DNA from: Candidatus Latescibacterota bacterium
GTDB lineage: Bacteria > Latescibacterota > UBA2968 > GCA-2709665
NCBI GenBank assembly: GCA_012271065.1
Contig: JAAXHE010000221.1
Span: 1 to 20,568, forward strand
Direction of reading: 5' to 3'
Length of the DNA: 20,568 nt
Shown here piece after piece: positions 7,402-15,629 of this stretch. The position numbers and the translations under genes are program-made. The notes under the pieces are model-generated. The model searched no databases. It was not told the DNA's origin and worked only from the letters and a program-made list of their open reading frames with translations. The stretch's first letter is position 1. The number at the start of each line of letters is the position of its first letter.

Positions 7402-8907
7402 ATGATCTCGCGGTGGCAGGAACCGGGTGGCTACAGGGAGGTATTGCGGATGGCGGCCCCGCTCATTCTGAGCACGGGGTCCTGGAGTCTGCAGATCTTC
7501 GTGGACCGGGTGTTCCTGAGCTGGCACAGCCGGGACGCACTCGCGGCATGCCTCCCGGCAGGAATGTTGCATTTCACGTTCTCAAGCCTGTTTATCGGTA
7601 CGGTTGCGTACGTGAATACATTCGTCGCCCAGTATTGGGGGGCGGACCGGCGGGATCGGGTAGGACCCGCGGTGTGGCAGGGGATATATGTCGGATTGGC
7701 CTCGGGCCTGATCATCCTGTGCCTGATCCCGTTTTCGCGGAGCTTCTTCGAATGGGCCGGGCACGAACCGCGAATACGCGCGCTGGAGGCGGAGTATTTC
7801 CGGATTCTGTGCTTTATGGGACCGGGTATTACCGGTGTGGCGGTCTCCTCGTTCTTTAGCGGACGAGGTGATACACGGACGGTCATGTGGGTGAATTTCC
7901 TCGCGAACGGGCTGAATATCGTCCTGGACTATGCGTGGATTTTCGGCCACTGGGGGTTCCCGGAATGGGGCATTCGCGGCGCCGCCTGGGCCACGGTGGT
8001 ATCCCATCTCCTGATCCCCGTCGTGTTCTTCGCACTGATGATGCGCCCCAGATACCGCGACACCCTGTGCACCCTGAGCGGATGGCGTCCGGAGGCGGCC
8101 CTTCTGCGTCGGCTGTTACGCTTCGGCCTGCCGAACGGCGTTCAGTTCATGTTGGAGATACTCGGCTTTTCCATGTTCATTCTCCTGGTTGGGAGATTGG
8201 GTACCACGGCGCTGGCGGCAACGAGTGTGACGTTCAACATCAATACACTCGCGTTCCTTCCGATGATGGGGATGGGTATCGCGGTTTCGACGCTTGTAGG
8301 TCAATACCTGGGAAAGAACAGAGCGGACCTGGCCGAGCGCAGCACCTGGTCGGCAGTACATCTCAGCCTGGCGTATATGCTGGTGATGGCTGCCGGGTAC
8401 GTGTTCGCTCCGGGCCTCTTTTTAAAGCCGTATATTTCCGGCGCCGATCCCGAGGCGTTCGAACAGGTCTGGGATATGACCGTCGTCCTGCTGCGGTTCG
8501 TTGCGGTCTATTGTATCTTCGATGCGCTCTATATCGTCTTTTCAGCCGGTGTGAAGGGCGCCGGAGACACACGTTTCGTCATGCTGACGTCCGTAGCCCT
8601 CGGCTGGTTCGTTATGGTCCTGCCAACCTACCTGTTGGTTGTGATATACGGTATGGGCCTGTACATCGCGTGGGTTTTCGTCAGCCTCTATCTTGTTACG
8701 GGCGGATTGATATTCATGCTGCGCTTCCGAGGCGGAAAGTGGAAGTCGATGCGTGTCATTGAATCGCCTGAAACCGCGCGGACACGCGCTATCGGACCTG
8801 CAGTGAACCATGACGCGAACGACGGGTCGAGGCAATCCGGTCCCAGGAAAAATGGAGATGAGGCTTCCCCCGATTCCATTGAACCGTCGCAGACCAGGGG
8901 CGTCTGA
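7402..8907 (+). CDS. MATE family efflux transporter
   Basis: This 501-residue inner-membrane protein has about twelve hydrophobic segments arranged as two MatE halves. Family signatures include the first-helix region MAAPLILSTGSW, an N-lobe segment around NFLANGLNIVLDYAWIF, and the C-lobe segment FLPMMGMGIAVSTLVGQYLG. MATE proteins export cationic drugs, flavins or other organic compounds using sodium or proton gradients; the substrate here is unknown. A hydrophilic tail of about 50 residues (rich in S, P, D, N and R) extends past the last helix and is longer than in most members. The preferred start is the ATG at 7402, with GAGG five bases upstream; a longer frame from 7363 is less likely. 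A weak hairpin follows in the 194-nt gap before the glycosyltransferase pair, so the gene may be a separate transcription unit. Polysaccharide flippases of the MOP superfamily are related, but the MatE motifs favour an exporter. Confidence 0.9.
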   Translation: MISRWQEPGGYREVLRMAAPLILSTGSWSLQIFVDRVFLSWHSRDALAACLPAGMLHFTFSSLFIGTVAYVNTFVAQYWGADRRDRVGPAVWQGIYVGLASGLIILCLIPFSRSFFEWAGHEPRIRALEAEYFRILCFMGPGITGVAVSSFFSGRGDTRTVMWVNFLANGLNIVLDYAWIFGHWGFPEWGIRGAAWATVVSHLLIPVVFFALMMRPRYRDTLCTLSGWRPEAALLRRLLRFGLPNGVQFMLEILGFSMFILLVGRLGTTALAATSVTFNINTLAFLPMMGMGIAVSTLVGQYLGKNRADLAERSTWSAVHLSLAYMLVMAAGYVFAPGLFLKPYISGADPEAFEQVWDMTVVLLRFVAVYCIFDALYIVFSAGVKGAGDTRFVMLTSVALGWFVMVLPTYLLVVIYGMGLYIAWVFVSLYLVTGGLIFMLRFRGGKWKSMRVIESPETARTRAIGPAVNHDANDGSRQSGPRKNGDEASPDSIEPSQTRGV

Positions 8908-8965
8908 AGAACGCCACCATCGCCAGATTCGTCCGTGGAACAGGTCCGAAAGAAAGTGGGCGCCG

Positions 8966-8983
8966 GATCCGTATCAACGGATC
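8966..8983 (+). terminator. Weak hairpin after the MATE gene
   Basis: GATCCGT and ACGGATC form a perfect 7-bp stem around an ATCA loop, about 58 nt after the MATE stop. Only a short TTTT follows, seven bases beyond the stem, so intrinsic termination is possible but not strong. Confidence 0.3.
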
Positions 8984-9101
8984 GACCGCAGTTTTCAGCA
9001 GGTGGGCTGACAAATTCTGATTGCATGGACGTCTGTTGGTTAGTTCGTTAGACCTCTACCGACACCAGGATTCGAAGAATGCGTAACCAGGGCGACAAAG
9101 C

Positions 9102-11567
9102 ATGAAACGATCAGTCGATTCACACGCAGGTAGGCATGCTGGAAACGCTTCCGTAAACGGATGGGATCCGGTCCGCGTTGGCGCCCTGGGCGTATTTTTG
9201 ATATCGCTGGCGGTATTTGTCAAAACGGCCGCGCCGACCGTCTCGTTCTGGGACTCCGGTGAGTTTATTGCGTGCGCGTTCACGTTGGGTATTCCGCACC
9301 CGCCGGGCGCGCCGCTCTACCTTCTGATCGGACGTCTCTTTACGATGTTGCCGGTCGGGGAAGACCCCGGGTTCCTCATGAACCTCATCTCAGCGATAAC
9401 GAGCGCGCTGGCGGTGCTGTTCGTCTATCTGATAACGGTGCGCTTGGTCCGGCTGTGTCGGGTTGCCGGTGAGAAAGACATCAGCCGTGTATCGAGCGTT
9501 GTCGGGGGCGCCGTGGCCGCCCTGATGCTTGCGTTTTCGGATACGTTCTGGTACAATGCCGTGGAAACCGAGGTGTACGGATTCTCGACGATGCTGATGG
9601 CGATGTCCCTCTGGCTGGGGATGCGGTGGATGGCAAGGGCCGAAAACGAGGACAGCCACCGAGTCCTGTTTTTTGTGGCCTATCTGATGGGCCTGGCGGG
9701 CGGCGTTCACCTGCTTTGTCTGTTGACCGTTCCCACGTTGCTGATGTTAGTCTGGTTCACGAAGCCGGGGATACTGAGGGACCCACGGGTCTGGGCGTAC
9801 GGGGCGCTCCTGTTCGTTGCCGGATACTCGACTTACGCCTCACTCTACATCCGGTCGGGCCTGAATCCCATGATCGACGAGAACAATCCAGAAACGTGGG
9901 CGAATTTCATAAGGTTCCTGGGACGGGAACAGTACGGTGCGGAGAGTATGCTGCTGGGTGTATTCGACAGAAAGGCGCCATTCTGGGATTTCCAGATCTG
10001 GACGATGTATATCAAGTACTTCATCGCGCAGTTTCCGGTGCCGGGTATCGGGTTCGTTTCAGATGCCTTTCGGCAGGCCACGTCGCAAGACGTACAATTG
10101 GTGCACATTTCAGTCGTACCCTATTTTCTGGGCTGCTGGGGAATCTGGGAACACGGGCGACGGGACGCCCGTCGTTTCTGGTCAATTGCCGCGCTTTTTG
10201 TGCTTTCGGGCATCGGGCTTTCGATATATCTCAATATGGAGGACCCGCAGCCCAGGGAACGTGACTACGTATTCGTGGGCTCCTTTGCGTTGTTCTGCGT
10301 GTGGATGGGCATTGCGGCGTCGGCGGTCGTGCGAGGGGCGTACAACCTGCGTGGCAGGGGTGCGGCAATTGCCGCCGCCTGCCTCCTGTTCGCAATGCCG
10401 GGGGCGTTGGCCGCAAGCCTCTATCCCACGCATGACCGAACCGGCAACCGGTTCGCGTTCGACTATGCGGCGAATATTCTGAATTCCTGCGACCCCGACG
10501 CGATCCTGTTTACCAACGCGGATAACGACAGTTTTCCTCTCTGGTACCAGCAGGAGGTGATGGGCCTCCGAAAGGATGTGCGAGTCGTAAACCTGAGCCT
10601 CCTGAATACGTCGTGGTATATCAAGCAGTTGAGGGATCTGGATCCGAAGGTACCCGTCAGATATACAGATGATTACATCGATCAGGTATTGACGGCACAT
10701 ACGCAGACGGCGGTGATCCAATCCGGTCGACTCTGGCCGGAAGCCAGGGAGGTGCAGGCGGCCGGATTGAAGTGGACGGTCCGGGGAATGCCGGGCGGGG
10801 TGCTTCGCGTACAGGATGTCATGGTTTTGAAGATCGTGGATTGGAACGAGTGGGCAAGGCCGGTTTATTTCGCGTTGACCGTACCGGATGGCAACAGGAT
10901 GGGACTGGGGGAATACCTTGAGATGGAGGGCATGGTTTTCCGTCTACTGCAACGGAAGGCGTCGCCGGTTCACGTACAAAATACCAGAAAACACCTGACG
11001 GACCTCTATCAGTACCGGGGCGTCTCGGACCCCGGGGTGCATCGCAACCGGACGGCTCGAAACCTGCTGGCCAATTACCCGGCCGTATTCCTGCACCTCG
11101 CGGAAGTGCTGGATGAAGAGGGTGACCGGGATGGCGCATACGAGATTCTGAGGTACTGTGAGAAACACGCGCTTCCGCCGGAGCATTGGCAGGGGACTGT
11201 GTTGATTGCGGCGTTGATGCATCGATTGGATCGGCCTGAGGAAACCCAGCGACTGTTGAAAAGCGTGCTGGATTCGGACCTGATCGACGAAGGAACGCGT
11301 CTGGGTACAGCAGCGGAACTGCAGATGCAGATCGGCCGATACGACGCGGCAATAGAGCTTTACGGCAGGATGATTGAAGCCAACATACAGGTCGAACGGG
11401 CGCTGTTCAATCGGGCGGCATCACGGGAACGCATCGGAGATTTCGTTGGCGCCGCCACCGATCTGGAGTACCTCCTGCGGCTGACACCGGGAGACCGCGA
11501 GGTCGCGCGGGCATTGGAAACGTTACTGCAGAGGGTCAGGCGTCAAGAGGCTACAGATGGCCGATAG
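9102..11567 (+). CDS. DUF2723 (GT117, TMEM260-like) membrane glycosyltransferase with C-terminal TPR repeats
   Basis: This 821-residue protein starts with a short cytoplasmic tail and then about ten to twelve membrane helices. The DUF2723 hallmark FWDSGEF (D51 and E54 as probable GT-C catalytic acids) and GIPHPPGAPLY (63-73) sit in and after the first outer loop. A large non-membrane domain follows from about residue 440, with the family-like segment AILFTNADNDSFPLWY. Residues 665-815 form about four tetratricopeptide repeats, ending in a basic tail. The family is known from human TMEM260, a protein O-mannosyltransferase, and GT-C enzymes use lipid-phosphate sugars. The bacterial donor and acceptor are not established, so O-mannosylation here is inference. 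The stop overlaps the next gene, a GT2 glycosyltransferase, by 11 nt, which implies translational coupling and a shared pathway. The ribosome site before the ATG is modest (CAGGG). The family is secure; the exact function is not. Confidence 0.9.
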   Translation: MKRSVDSHAGRHAGNASVNGWDPVRVGALGVFLISLAVFVKTAAPTVSFWDSGEFIACAFTLGIPHPPGAPLYLLIGRLFTMLPVGEDPGFLMNLISAITSALAVLFVYLITVRLVRLCRVAGEKDISRVSSVVGGAVAALMLAFSDTFWYNAVETEVYGFSTMLMAMSLWLGMRWMARAENEDSHRVLFFVAYLMGLAGGVHLLCLLTVPTLLMLVWFTKPGILRDPRVWAYGALLFVAGYSTYASLYIRSGLNPMIDENNPETWANFIRFLGREQYGAESMLLGVFDRKAPFWDFQIWTMYIKYFIAQFPVPGIGFVSDAFRQATSQDVQLVHISVVPYFLGCWGIWEHGRRDARRFWSIAALFVLSGIGLSIYLNMEDPQPRERDYVFVGSFALFCVWMGIAASAVVRGAYNLRGRGAAIAAACLLFAMPGALAASLYPTHDRTGNRFAFDYAANILNSCDPDAILFTNADNDSFPLWYQQEVMGLRKDVRVVNLSLLNTSWYIKQLRDLDPKVPVRYTDDYIDQVLTAHTQTAVIQSGRLWPEAREVQAAGLKWTVRGMPGGVLRVQDVMVLKIVDWNEWARPVYFALTVPDGNRMGLGEYLEMEGMVFRLLQRKASPVHVQNTRKHLTDLYQYRGVSDPGVHRNRTARNLLANYPAVFLHLAEVLDEEGDRDGAYEILRYCEKHALPPEHWQGTVLIAALMHRLDRPEETQRLLKSVLDSDLIDEGTRLGTAAELQMQIGRYDAAIELYGRMIEANIQVERALFNRAASRERIGDFVGAATDLEYLLRLTPGDREVARALETLLQRVRRQEATDGR

Positions 11568-12612
11568 ACCCCGGGTGTCTGTGATCGTGCCACATTTCCT
11601 GGGGGATGTTCTCCTGACGTGTCTGGACTTCCTCTATGCGAGAACAAGCGGCGCGTCTTTCGAGGTAATTGTCGCCGACGACAGGCCGTACGACGACGGA
11701 AGCCTGCAAAAAGCGCAAGCTCGGTTTCCCGGCATCCGGGTTGTGAGCGTCGGGGGCGGCAAAGGGATGGGCGCGGGGTGTAACAGGGGCCTCGAGGCGG
11801 CCCGCGGTGAATTCGCGATGTTGCTGAATAACGACGTCGAAGTCGACGAAGGCTGGCTGGCGCCTCTTCTGGCTGCAATGGAGGCCGACCCGCAGGTGGG
11901 TGTGTGCCAGCCAAAAGTGAGGTCACTTCGTGATCGCGCGAAATTCGATTACGGAGGCGCCGCCGGCGGGATGATGGACATGCTGGGGTACACCTTCTGT
12001 CTCGGCCGGCTGTTTGAAACGGTAGAGGAGGATCGCGGGCAGTATGATCGATCGCACGATATCTTCTGGGCGGTTGGGGGAGCGATGTTCCTGCGGATGA
12101 CGTGCTTGCGAGAAACCGGTCTCATGGATGAAGGGTTTTATATGCACATGGAGGAAATCGACCTGTGCTGGCGGTTCCATCTTGTGGGATACAGGGCGGT
12201 TTCCGTCCCTGAGTCGGTCGTCTATCATTACGGAGGCTGGTCCCTCGATGCCAGGGCTTTCCGGAAGGCGTATCTGAACCATAGGAATCAACTGGTGATG
12301 GTGCTGAAGAACCTGTCCGCGGGCTCTCTGGCATGGGTGTTCCCAATCCGGGTCCTGTTGGAACTGTGCACCGTGCTGCTTGGGATCGTGAAGCGCGACT
12401 GGAAGCGCCCTGTGGCGGCGCTTTGCGGCCTTGGCTGGGTCGTTTTCCATCCCGCGTCGATTCTGCGTCGACGCCGAGACGCGCAACGGGTGCGCACGGT
12501 GGAAGACCACGAGGTCTTCCACAACGTCTACCGCGGCGTGATCGTCTTCCGGTATTTCCTGGGAGGAGTACGTAGGGCCTCAGACCTGTACTGCGGCGGT
12601 GGTACGCGTTGA
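11557..12612 (+). CDS. Family 2 glycosyltransferase (WbbL/rhamnosyltransferase-like)
   Basis: This 351-residue protein is an inverting GT-A glycosyltransferase that adds a sugar from a nucleotide donor at the inner face of the membrane. It shows the N-terminal VSVIVPHF strand, the metal-site motif LLNNDVEVDEGWL (about 88-100), the GGAMFLR segment, and the catalytic-base region MEEIDLCWRFHLVGY. This pattern is typical of rhamnosyl- and other O-antigen-type transferases, not of dolichyl-phosphate-mannose synthases. Two hydrophobic stretches near 255-275 and 285-305 suggest membrane attachment. Translation starts inside the end of the GT117 gene (11-nt overlap), with AAGAGG as its ribosome site in that gene. 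A bulged hairpin begins at the stop codon. The pair probably acts on the same glycan or glycoprotein; donor sugar and acceptor are unknown. Confidence 0.9.
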   Translation: MADRPRVSVIVPHFLGDVLLTCLDFLYARTSGASFEVIVADDRPYDDGSLQKAQARFPGIRVVSVGGGKGMGAGCNRGLEAARGEFAMLLNNDVEVDEGWLAPLLAAMEADPQVGVCQPKVRSLRDRAKFDYGGAAGGMMDMLGYTFCLGRLFETVEEDRGQYDRSHDIFWAVGGAMFLRMTCLRETGLMDEGFYMHMEEIDLCWRFHLVGYRAVSVPESVVYHYGGWSLDARAFRKAYLNHRNQLVMVLKNLSAGSLAWVFPIRVLLELCTVLLGIVKRDWKRPVAALCGLGWVVFHPASILRRRRDAQRVRTVEDHEVFHNVYRGVIVFRYFLGGVRRASDLYCGGGTR

Positions 12613-12640
12613 CGGGATGCCGTACGTTACGGCATCCGTC
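12611..12640 (+). terminator. Strong bulged hairpin at the end of the glycosyltransferase pair
   Basis: The left arm is GACGGGATGCCGTA, the right arm is TACGGCATCCGTC and the loop is CGT. They pair over 13 bp with one unpaired G. The stem overlaps the GT2 stop codon. No T tract follows (CAGTCGATCG), so it is either a non-canonical terminator or a structure protecting the 3' end of the mRNA. Confidence 0.5.
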
Positions 12641-12687
12641 CAGTCGATCGAAGTGCTCTTAGTTCACAACTGAGAAAACCGCAAGAC

Positions 12688-12709
12688 CGGCCCGGCAGAT
12701 CCGGGGCCG
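12688..12709. other. GC-rich bulged inverted repeat upstream of anmK
   Basis: CGGCCCGG and CCGGGGCCG pair over 8 bp with one bulged base around a CAGAT loop. No T tract follows. It lies in the 180-nt gap between the GT2 gene and anmK and could be part of a terminator or leader structure. Confidence 0.35.
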
Positions 12710-12781
12710 CGCGCCGAATCGCGAATGCAGAACTGACGTGCGGATGCTTGCAGGATGATCTTGTCGACGCAATCGAACGGC

Positions 12782-12786
12782 GGAGG
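12782..12786 (+). promoter_or_regulatory. Ribosome binding site deciding the anmK GTG start
   Basis: GGAGG lies six bases before GTG at 12793. This makes the GTG a much better start than the in-frame TTG at 12748, which has no ribosome site and adds 15 residues unlike the family. Confidence 0.7.
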
Positions 12787-12792
12787 TATTGT

Positions 12793-13992
12793 GTGGGTGC
12801 GTTTCGCAGGGTGATCGGGCTGATGTCCGGTACGTCAGCCGACGGCGTTGACGCGGCCCTCGTCGAAGTCGGGGTCGAGGAAGCCGGGGTCCGGCTGATT
12901 GCGTTTACGGGTTTGCCGTACCCCCCTGAACTGCGGCGGGAGATTCTCGATGTATCGGAAGCCGGATGTGGTGCGGTGGACAGGATATGCAGGCTGCACG
13001 CCGTTCTTGGCGAGTGGTTTGCCAGAGCCGCATTCAACGTGTGCCGCGAAGCCGGTACCGAAATGTCCGGGGTGGATCTCATCGGGTCGCACGGACAGAC
13101 CGTACACCACCTGCCGGCAGCCTACAGCGCGTTCGGCGTGGTCACGCGATCCACCCTGCAGATCGCCGACCCATGTGTGATCGTGGAACGGACCGGCGTC
13201 ACCACGGTCGCCGACTTCCGGGCGCGGGATCTGGCGGCGGGAGGACAGGGTGCGCCGCTCGTTCCGCTGGTGGATTATCTCTTGTTCCGGTCCAGACGCG
13301 AGGGACGCGTACTGCTGAATATCGGCGGGATTTCAAACGTTACCGTGTTGCCCGCGGGTTGCGGGCCGGACGATGTCCTTGCATTCGACACGGGGCCGGG
13401 AAACATGCTCCTGGATGCGCTTGCTGAGGACATAACGGGAGGACGCCAGGCGTACGACGCGGACGGCTCAATCGCAGCTTCGGGCGACGTCTCAGATACA
13501 TTGCTTGGGGAAATGATGCGCCATCCGTTTCTGAAAGTGGCGCCGCCAAAGTCGACCGGAAGGGAGACGTTCGGTGCGGCGATGGTCCGGGACATCCTGT
13601 CCCGGCGCGGTCGCCTGCGGGATGAAGACCTGATCGCCACGGCGACCGCGTTTACGGCGCGAAGCATTGCGGATGCGTTAAAGCGGTTTGTCCTGCCCGT
13701 GAGTCCAATCCGCCGGTTGGCTGTCAGTGGAGGCGGCGGCCGAAATCCGGTTCTGATGAAGATGTTGCACGCTGTGCTTCCGGATTTGGACATCTGCCAT
13801 TCCGATGCGCTGGGCGTTCCCCGGGATGCCAAGGAAGCGATTGCCTTTGCCGTACTTGCCAACGCGACTGTGGAGGGCCGGCCCGGCAATCTTCCAGCCG
13901 CGACGGGAGCGTCCGGTCCCGTCGTTCTCGGCGTGGTTGCCCCGGGTAGAAAGTGTGGAATTTCGATTGATTCGGCTGGTGGGATTGTGTAA
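12793..13992 (+). CDS. anmK: Anhydro-N-acetylmuramic acid kinase
   Basis: AnmK opens and phosphorylates 1,6-anhydro-MurNAc to MurNAc-6-phosphate in the cytosol during peptidoglycan recycling. The 399-residue product has the family motifs in order: the nucleotide-binding loop GLMSGTSADGVDAALV near the N-terminus, GSHGQTVHH, LNIGGISN, the catalytic-aspartate motif FDTGPGN (D199), PPKSTGRETFG, and the C-terminal GGGGRNP and TGASGPVVLG segments. E. coli AnmK is 369 residues, so the length is ordinary. Translation starts with GTG behind a strong GGAGG. MurQ, NagZ and AmpG genes are not nearby. It is followed after 147 nt by the tetrapyrrole cluster on the same strand; a functional link between the two is not known and co-transcription is only possible. 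Confidence 0.95.
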   Translation: MGAFRRVIGLMSGTSADGVDAALVEVGVEEAGVRLIAFTGLPYPPELRREILDVSEAGCGAVDRICRLHAVLGEWFARAAFNVCREAGTEMSGVDLIGSHGQTVHHLPAAYSAFGVVTRSTLQIADPCVIVERTGVTTVADFRARDLAAGGQGAPLVPLVDYLLFRSRREGRVLLNIGGISNVTVLPAGCGPDDVLAFDTGPGNMLLDALAEDITGGRQAYDADGSIAASGDVSDTLLGEMMRHPFLKVAPPKSTGRETFGAAMVRDILSRRGRLRDEDLIATATAFTARSIADALKRFVLPVSPIRRLAVSGGGGRNPVLMKMLHAVLPDLDICHSDALGVPRDAKEAIAFAVLANATVEGRPGNLPAATGASGPVVLGVVAPGRKCGISIDSAGGIV

Positions 13993-14139
13993 GTTTAACT
14001 TCCCGTATCGACCTTCCGGGAGTTCCGTGATGAGGATCCGGATCGCCGGCGGCGAACGTCAGGAACGCCGTGATCGGTACTGACGGACGGAGGGTCGGAG
14101 ATCAGCTTCACACGCCGCTGGAGGCCGGGGTCCGATTGT

Positions 14140-14967
14140 ATGGGTATGCAGAATCTGCTTGTGGCGGGTACGGGCGCGGCCTACGTCATCAGCGCGTGCG
14201 CCTACGCCGCGCATTTTATACGGATGCGTGCTATCGGGGGCTCCCTGGGGTTCTGGAGTCTCATTGTGGGCTGGGTGCTGCATAGTGCTCTGCTCGCCAG
14301 AATGGCCATTGCTGCCGGACAGGTTCCCTTGACCAGCCAGGTGCTGCCTTCTCTATGCGCCTGGCTGGTTGTCATTGTATTTCTTTACCTGGAATTCGGC
14401 ACGTGTCGCGGGTCGCTCGGCGCACTGGTCGTTCCCATCGTTGCGGTGTTGCACGTGGTTGCCGCTTCCAACCTGATGGGAGCTGACGGCGCGACCAGAG
14501 TCGCGCACACGGGGGGCTGGTTCAAGCTCCACGTGTTCGCTTACATTCTGGCATACGCGGCATTTGCCATATCCAGTGTCAGCGCAACGATGTACGTGAT
14601 GCTGCTGGGGGAGATTCAAAAGAAGCATCTGGGTTTTTTCTACGATCGACTGCCGCCGCTGGATACACTGGACCAGACCAACAACCGTGCCGCGTCTTTC
14701 GGTTTCGTTTTCCTGACGGCAGGTATCGTGGCGAGTTCCGTCTGGGTTCACCAGAAGATGTACAGGCTTTGGATCTGGAACGAACCGGCGTTCTGGGTGC
14801 TTCTGATTACCTGGGTAGTCTATGCCGGGCATCTTGGAGCCCGAAGGATCGCCGGGTGGCAGGGTAAACGGGCGGCGTTCATGTCAATTCTAGGGTTCGT
14901 CCTCGTCGTGTTTACGTTTCCGGTCATGGGCTTGCTGTTTCCCGGAAAACACGTTCTGGCACAGTAG
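14140..14967 (+). CDS. hemX: HemX/CcsA-like cytochrome c assembly family membrane protein
   Basis: This 275-residue protein has about eight membrane helices and belongs to the CcsA/ResC/CcmC-like family. Members beside hemA and hemC are often called HemX and are thought to affect HemA levels or handle heme. The C-terminal half follows the family pattern: LDTLDQTNNRAASFGFVFLTAG at about 175-195 precedes W211/W213, then LITWVVYAGHLGARR and GWQGKRAAF. The usual WDPKE core reads IWNEPAF (212-218), so the normal aspartate is an asparagine. Candidate heme-ligand histidines are H48, H131 and H231; H204 lies just before the tryptophans. The final GVN..HSY block of true CcsA is reduced to PVMGLLFPGKH. 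GGAGG lies 15 bases before the ATG, which is rather far; an in-frame ATG at 14146 is a small alternative. The sirC-like gene starts 20 nt after its stop. The role as HemX is inferred from context. Confidence 0.8.
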   Translation: MGMQNLLVAGTGAAYVISACAYAAHFIRMRAIGGSLGFWSLIVGWVLHSALLARMAIAAGQVPLTSQVLPSLCAWLVVIVFLYLEFGTCRGSLGALVVPIVAVLHVVAASNLMGADGATRVAHTGGWFKLHVFAYILAYAAFAISSVSATMYVMLLGEIQKKHLGFFYDRLPPLDTLDQTNNRAASFGFVFLTAGIVASSVWVHQKMYRLWIWNEPAFWVLLITWVVYAGHLGARRIAGWQGKRAAFMSILGFVLVVFTFPVMGLLFPGKHVLAQ

Positions 14968-14987
14968 GTCGATTCGCGTGGGTCCAA

Positions 14988-15629
14988 ATGGCAGGCCAAT
15001 GTGTTGAATACCCGATCTTTCTGGATTTGAGGAACAGGAAATGTGTCGTCGTGGGCGGCGGAACCGTTGCCGAGCGGAAAGTGCTGGGCCTGCTCGCCGC
15101 GGGCGCGCGCGTGTCGGTGATCGCGCCTGCGGTTTCGGCATCGCTGGAGGGCCTGGCCGCTGACCACCGTGTTCAACTGGAGCGTCGCCACTTTCATCGG
15201 GGCGACGTCGAGGGCGCGGCCCTGGTTTTCGCAGCAACGGATATGAGTCCGGTGAACGATGAGGTCGAGCGTGCGGCAGCCGAAAACGGGGTTCCGGTCA
15301 ATCGCGCGGACCTGAAGGGCCCGGGAGACTTCAGCGTGCCTTCCACACTGCGTCGCGGCGGGTTTCAGGTGGCGGTTTCATCCGGGGGGGCCAGCCCGGC
15401 CTACGCGCGTATGGTCAGGCGGAATCTGGAGAATGTCCTGGGGAATGAACACGGAAGTATGGTGGACTATCTGGCCCGTTTGCGTCCGCGGGTAATGGCG
15501 CGGTTTCCCGATAGTCCCGCACGGCGAAAAGCCGTGTGGGACCTGCTTGTCAACTGGGAGACCGTGGACCTGGTGCGACGGGAACGGTGGGATGAACTCG
15601 ACAGGAAAGTACGGGAATGTCTATCGTAG
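14988..15629 (+). CDS. Precorrin-2 dehydrogenase / sirohydrochlorin ferrochelatase (SirC/CysG N-terminal type)
   Basis: This 213-residue cytosolic enzyme resembles the N-terminal part of CysG and yeast Met8, which oxidises precorrin-2 to sirohydrochlorin with NAD and in many members also inserts iron to give siroheme. The dinucleotide-binding loop VVVGGGTVAERKVLGLL (20-36) is clear. It is followed by FAATD at 81-85, and D108 in VNRAD is at the position of the catalytic aspartate of CysG. The segment AVSSGGASPAYARMVR matches the family. There is no attached methyltransferase domain; that activity sits in the CobA-HemD fusion four genes on. It is separated from the HemX-like gene by 20 nt, and its last 13 nt overlap the start of hemA. 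The ribosome site is weak, which fits translation within an operon. Whether it has chelatase activity as well as dehydrogenase activity cannot be read here. Confidence 0.9.
   Translation: MAGQCVEYPIFLDLRNRKCVVVGGGTVAERKVLGLLAAGARVSVIAPAVSASLEGLAADHRVQLERRHFHRGDVEGAALVFAATDMSPVNDEVERAAAENGVPVNRADLKGPGDFSVPSTLRRGGFQVAVSSGGASPAYARMVRRNLENVLGNEHGSMVDYLARLRPRVMARFPDSPARRKAVWDLLVNWETVDLVRRERWDELDRKVRECLS

Noticed and set aside
9035..9050. Four tandem GTTN units (GTTG GTTA GTTC GTTA) upstream of the GT117 gene
   Set aside because: Sixteen bases of a short imperfect period-4 pattern are easily due to chance, and they are not tied to any promoter element I can place.
12748..12792. A TTG start for anmK
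   Set aside because: No ribosome site precedes it, whereas GGAGG stands six bases before GTG at 12793, next to the conserved start of the domain.
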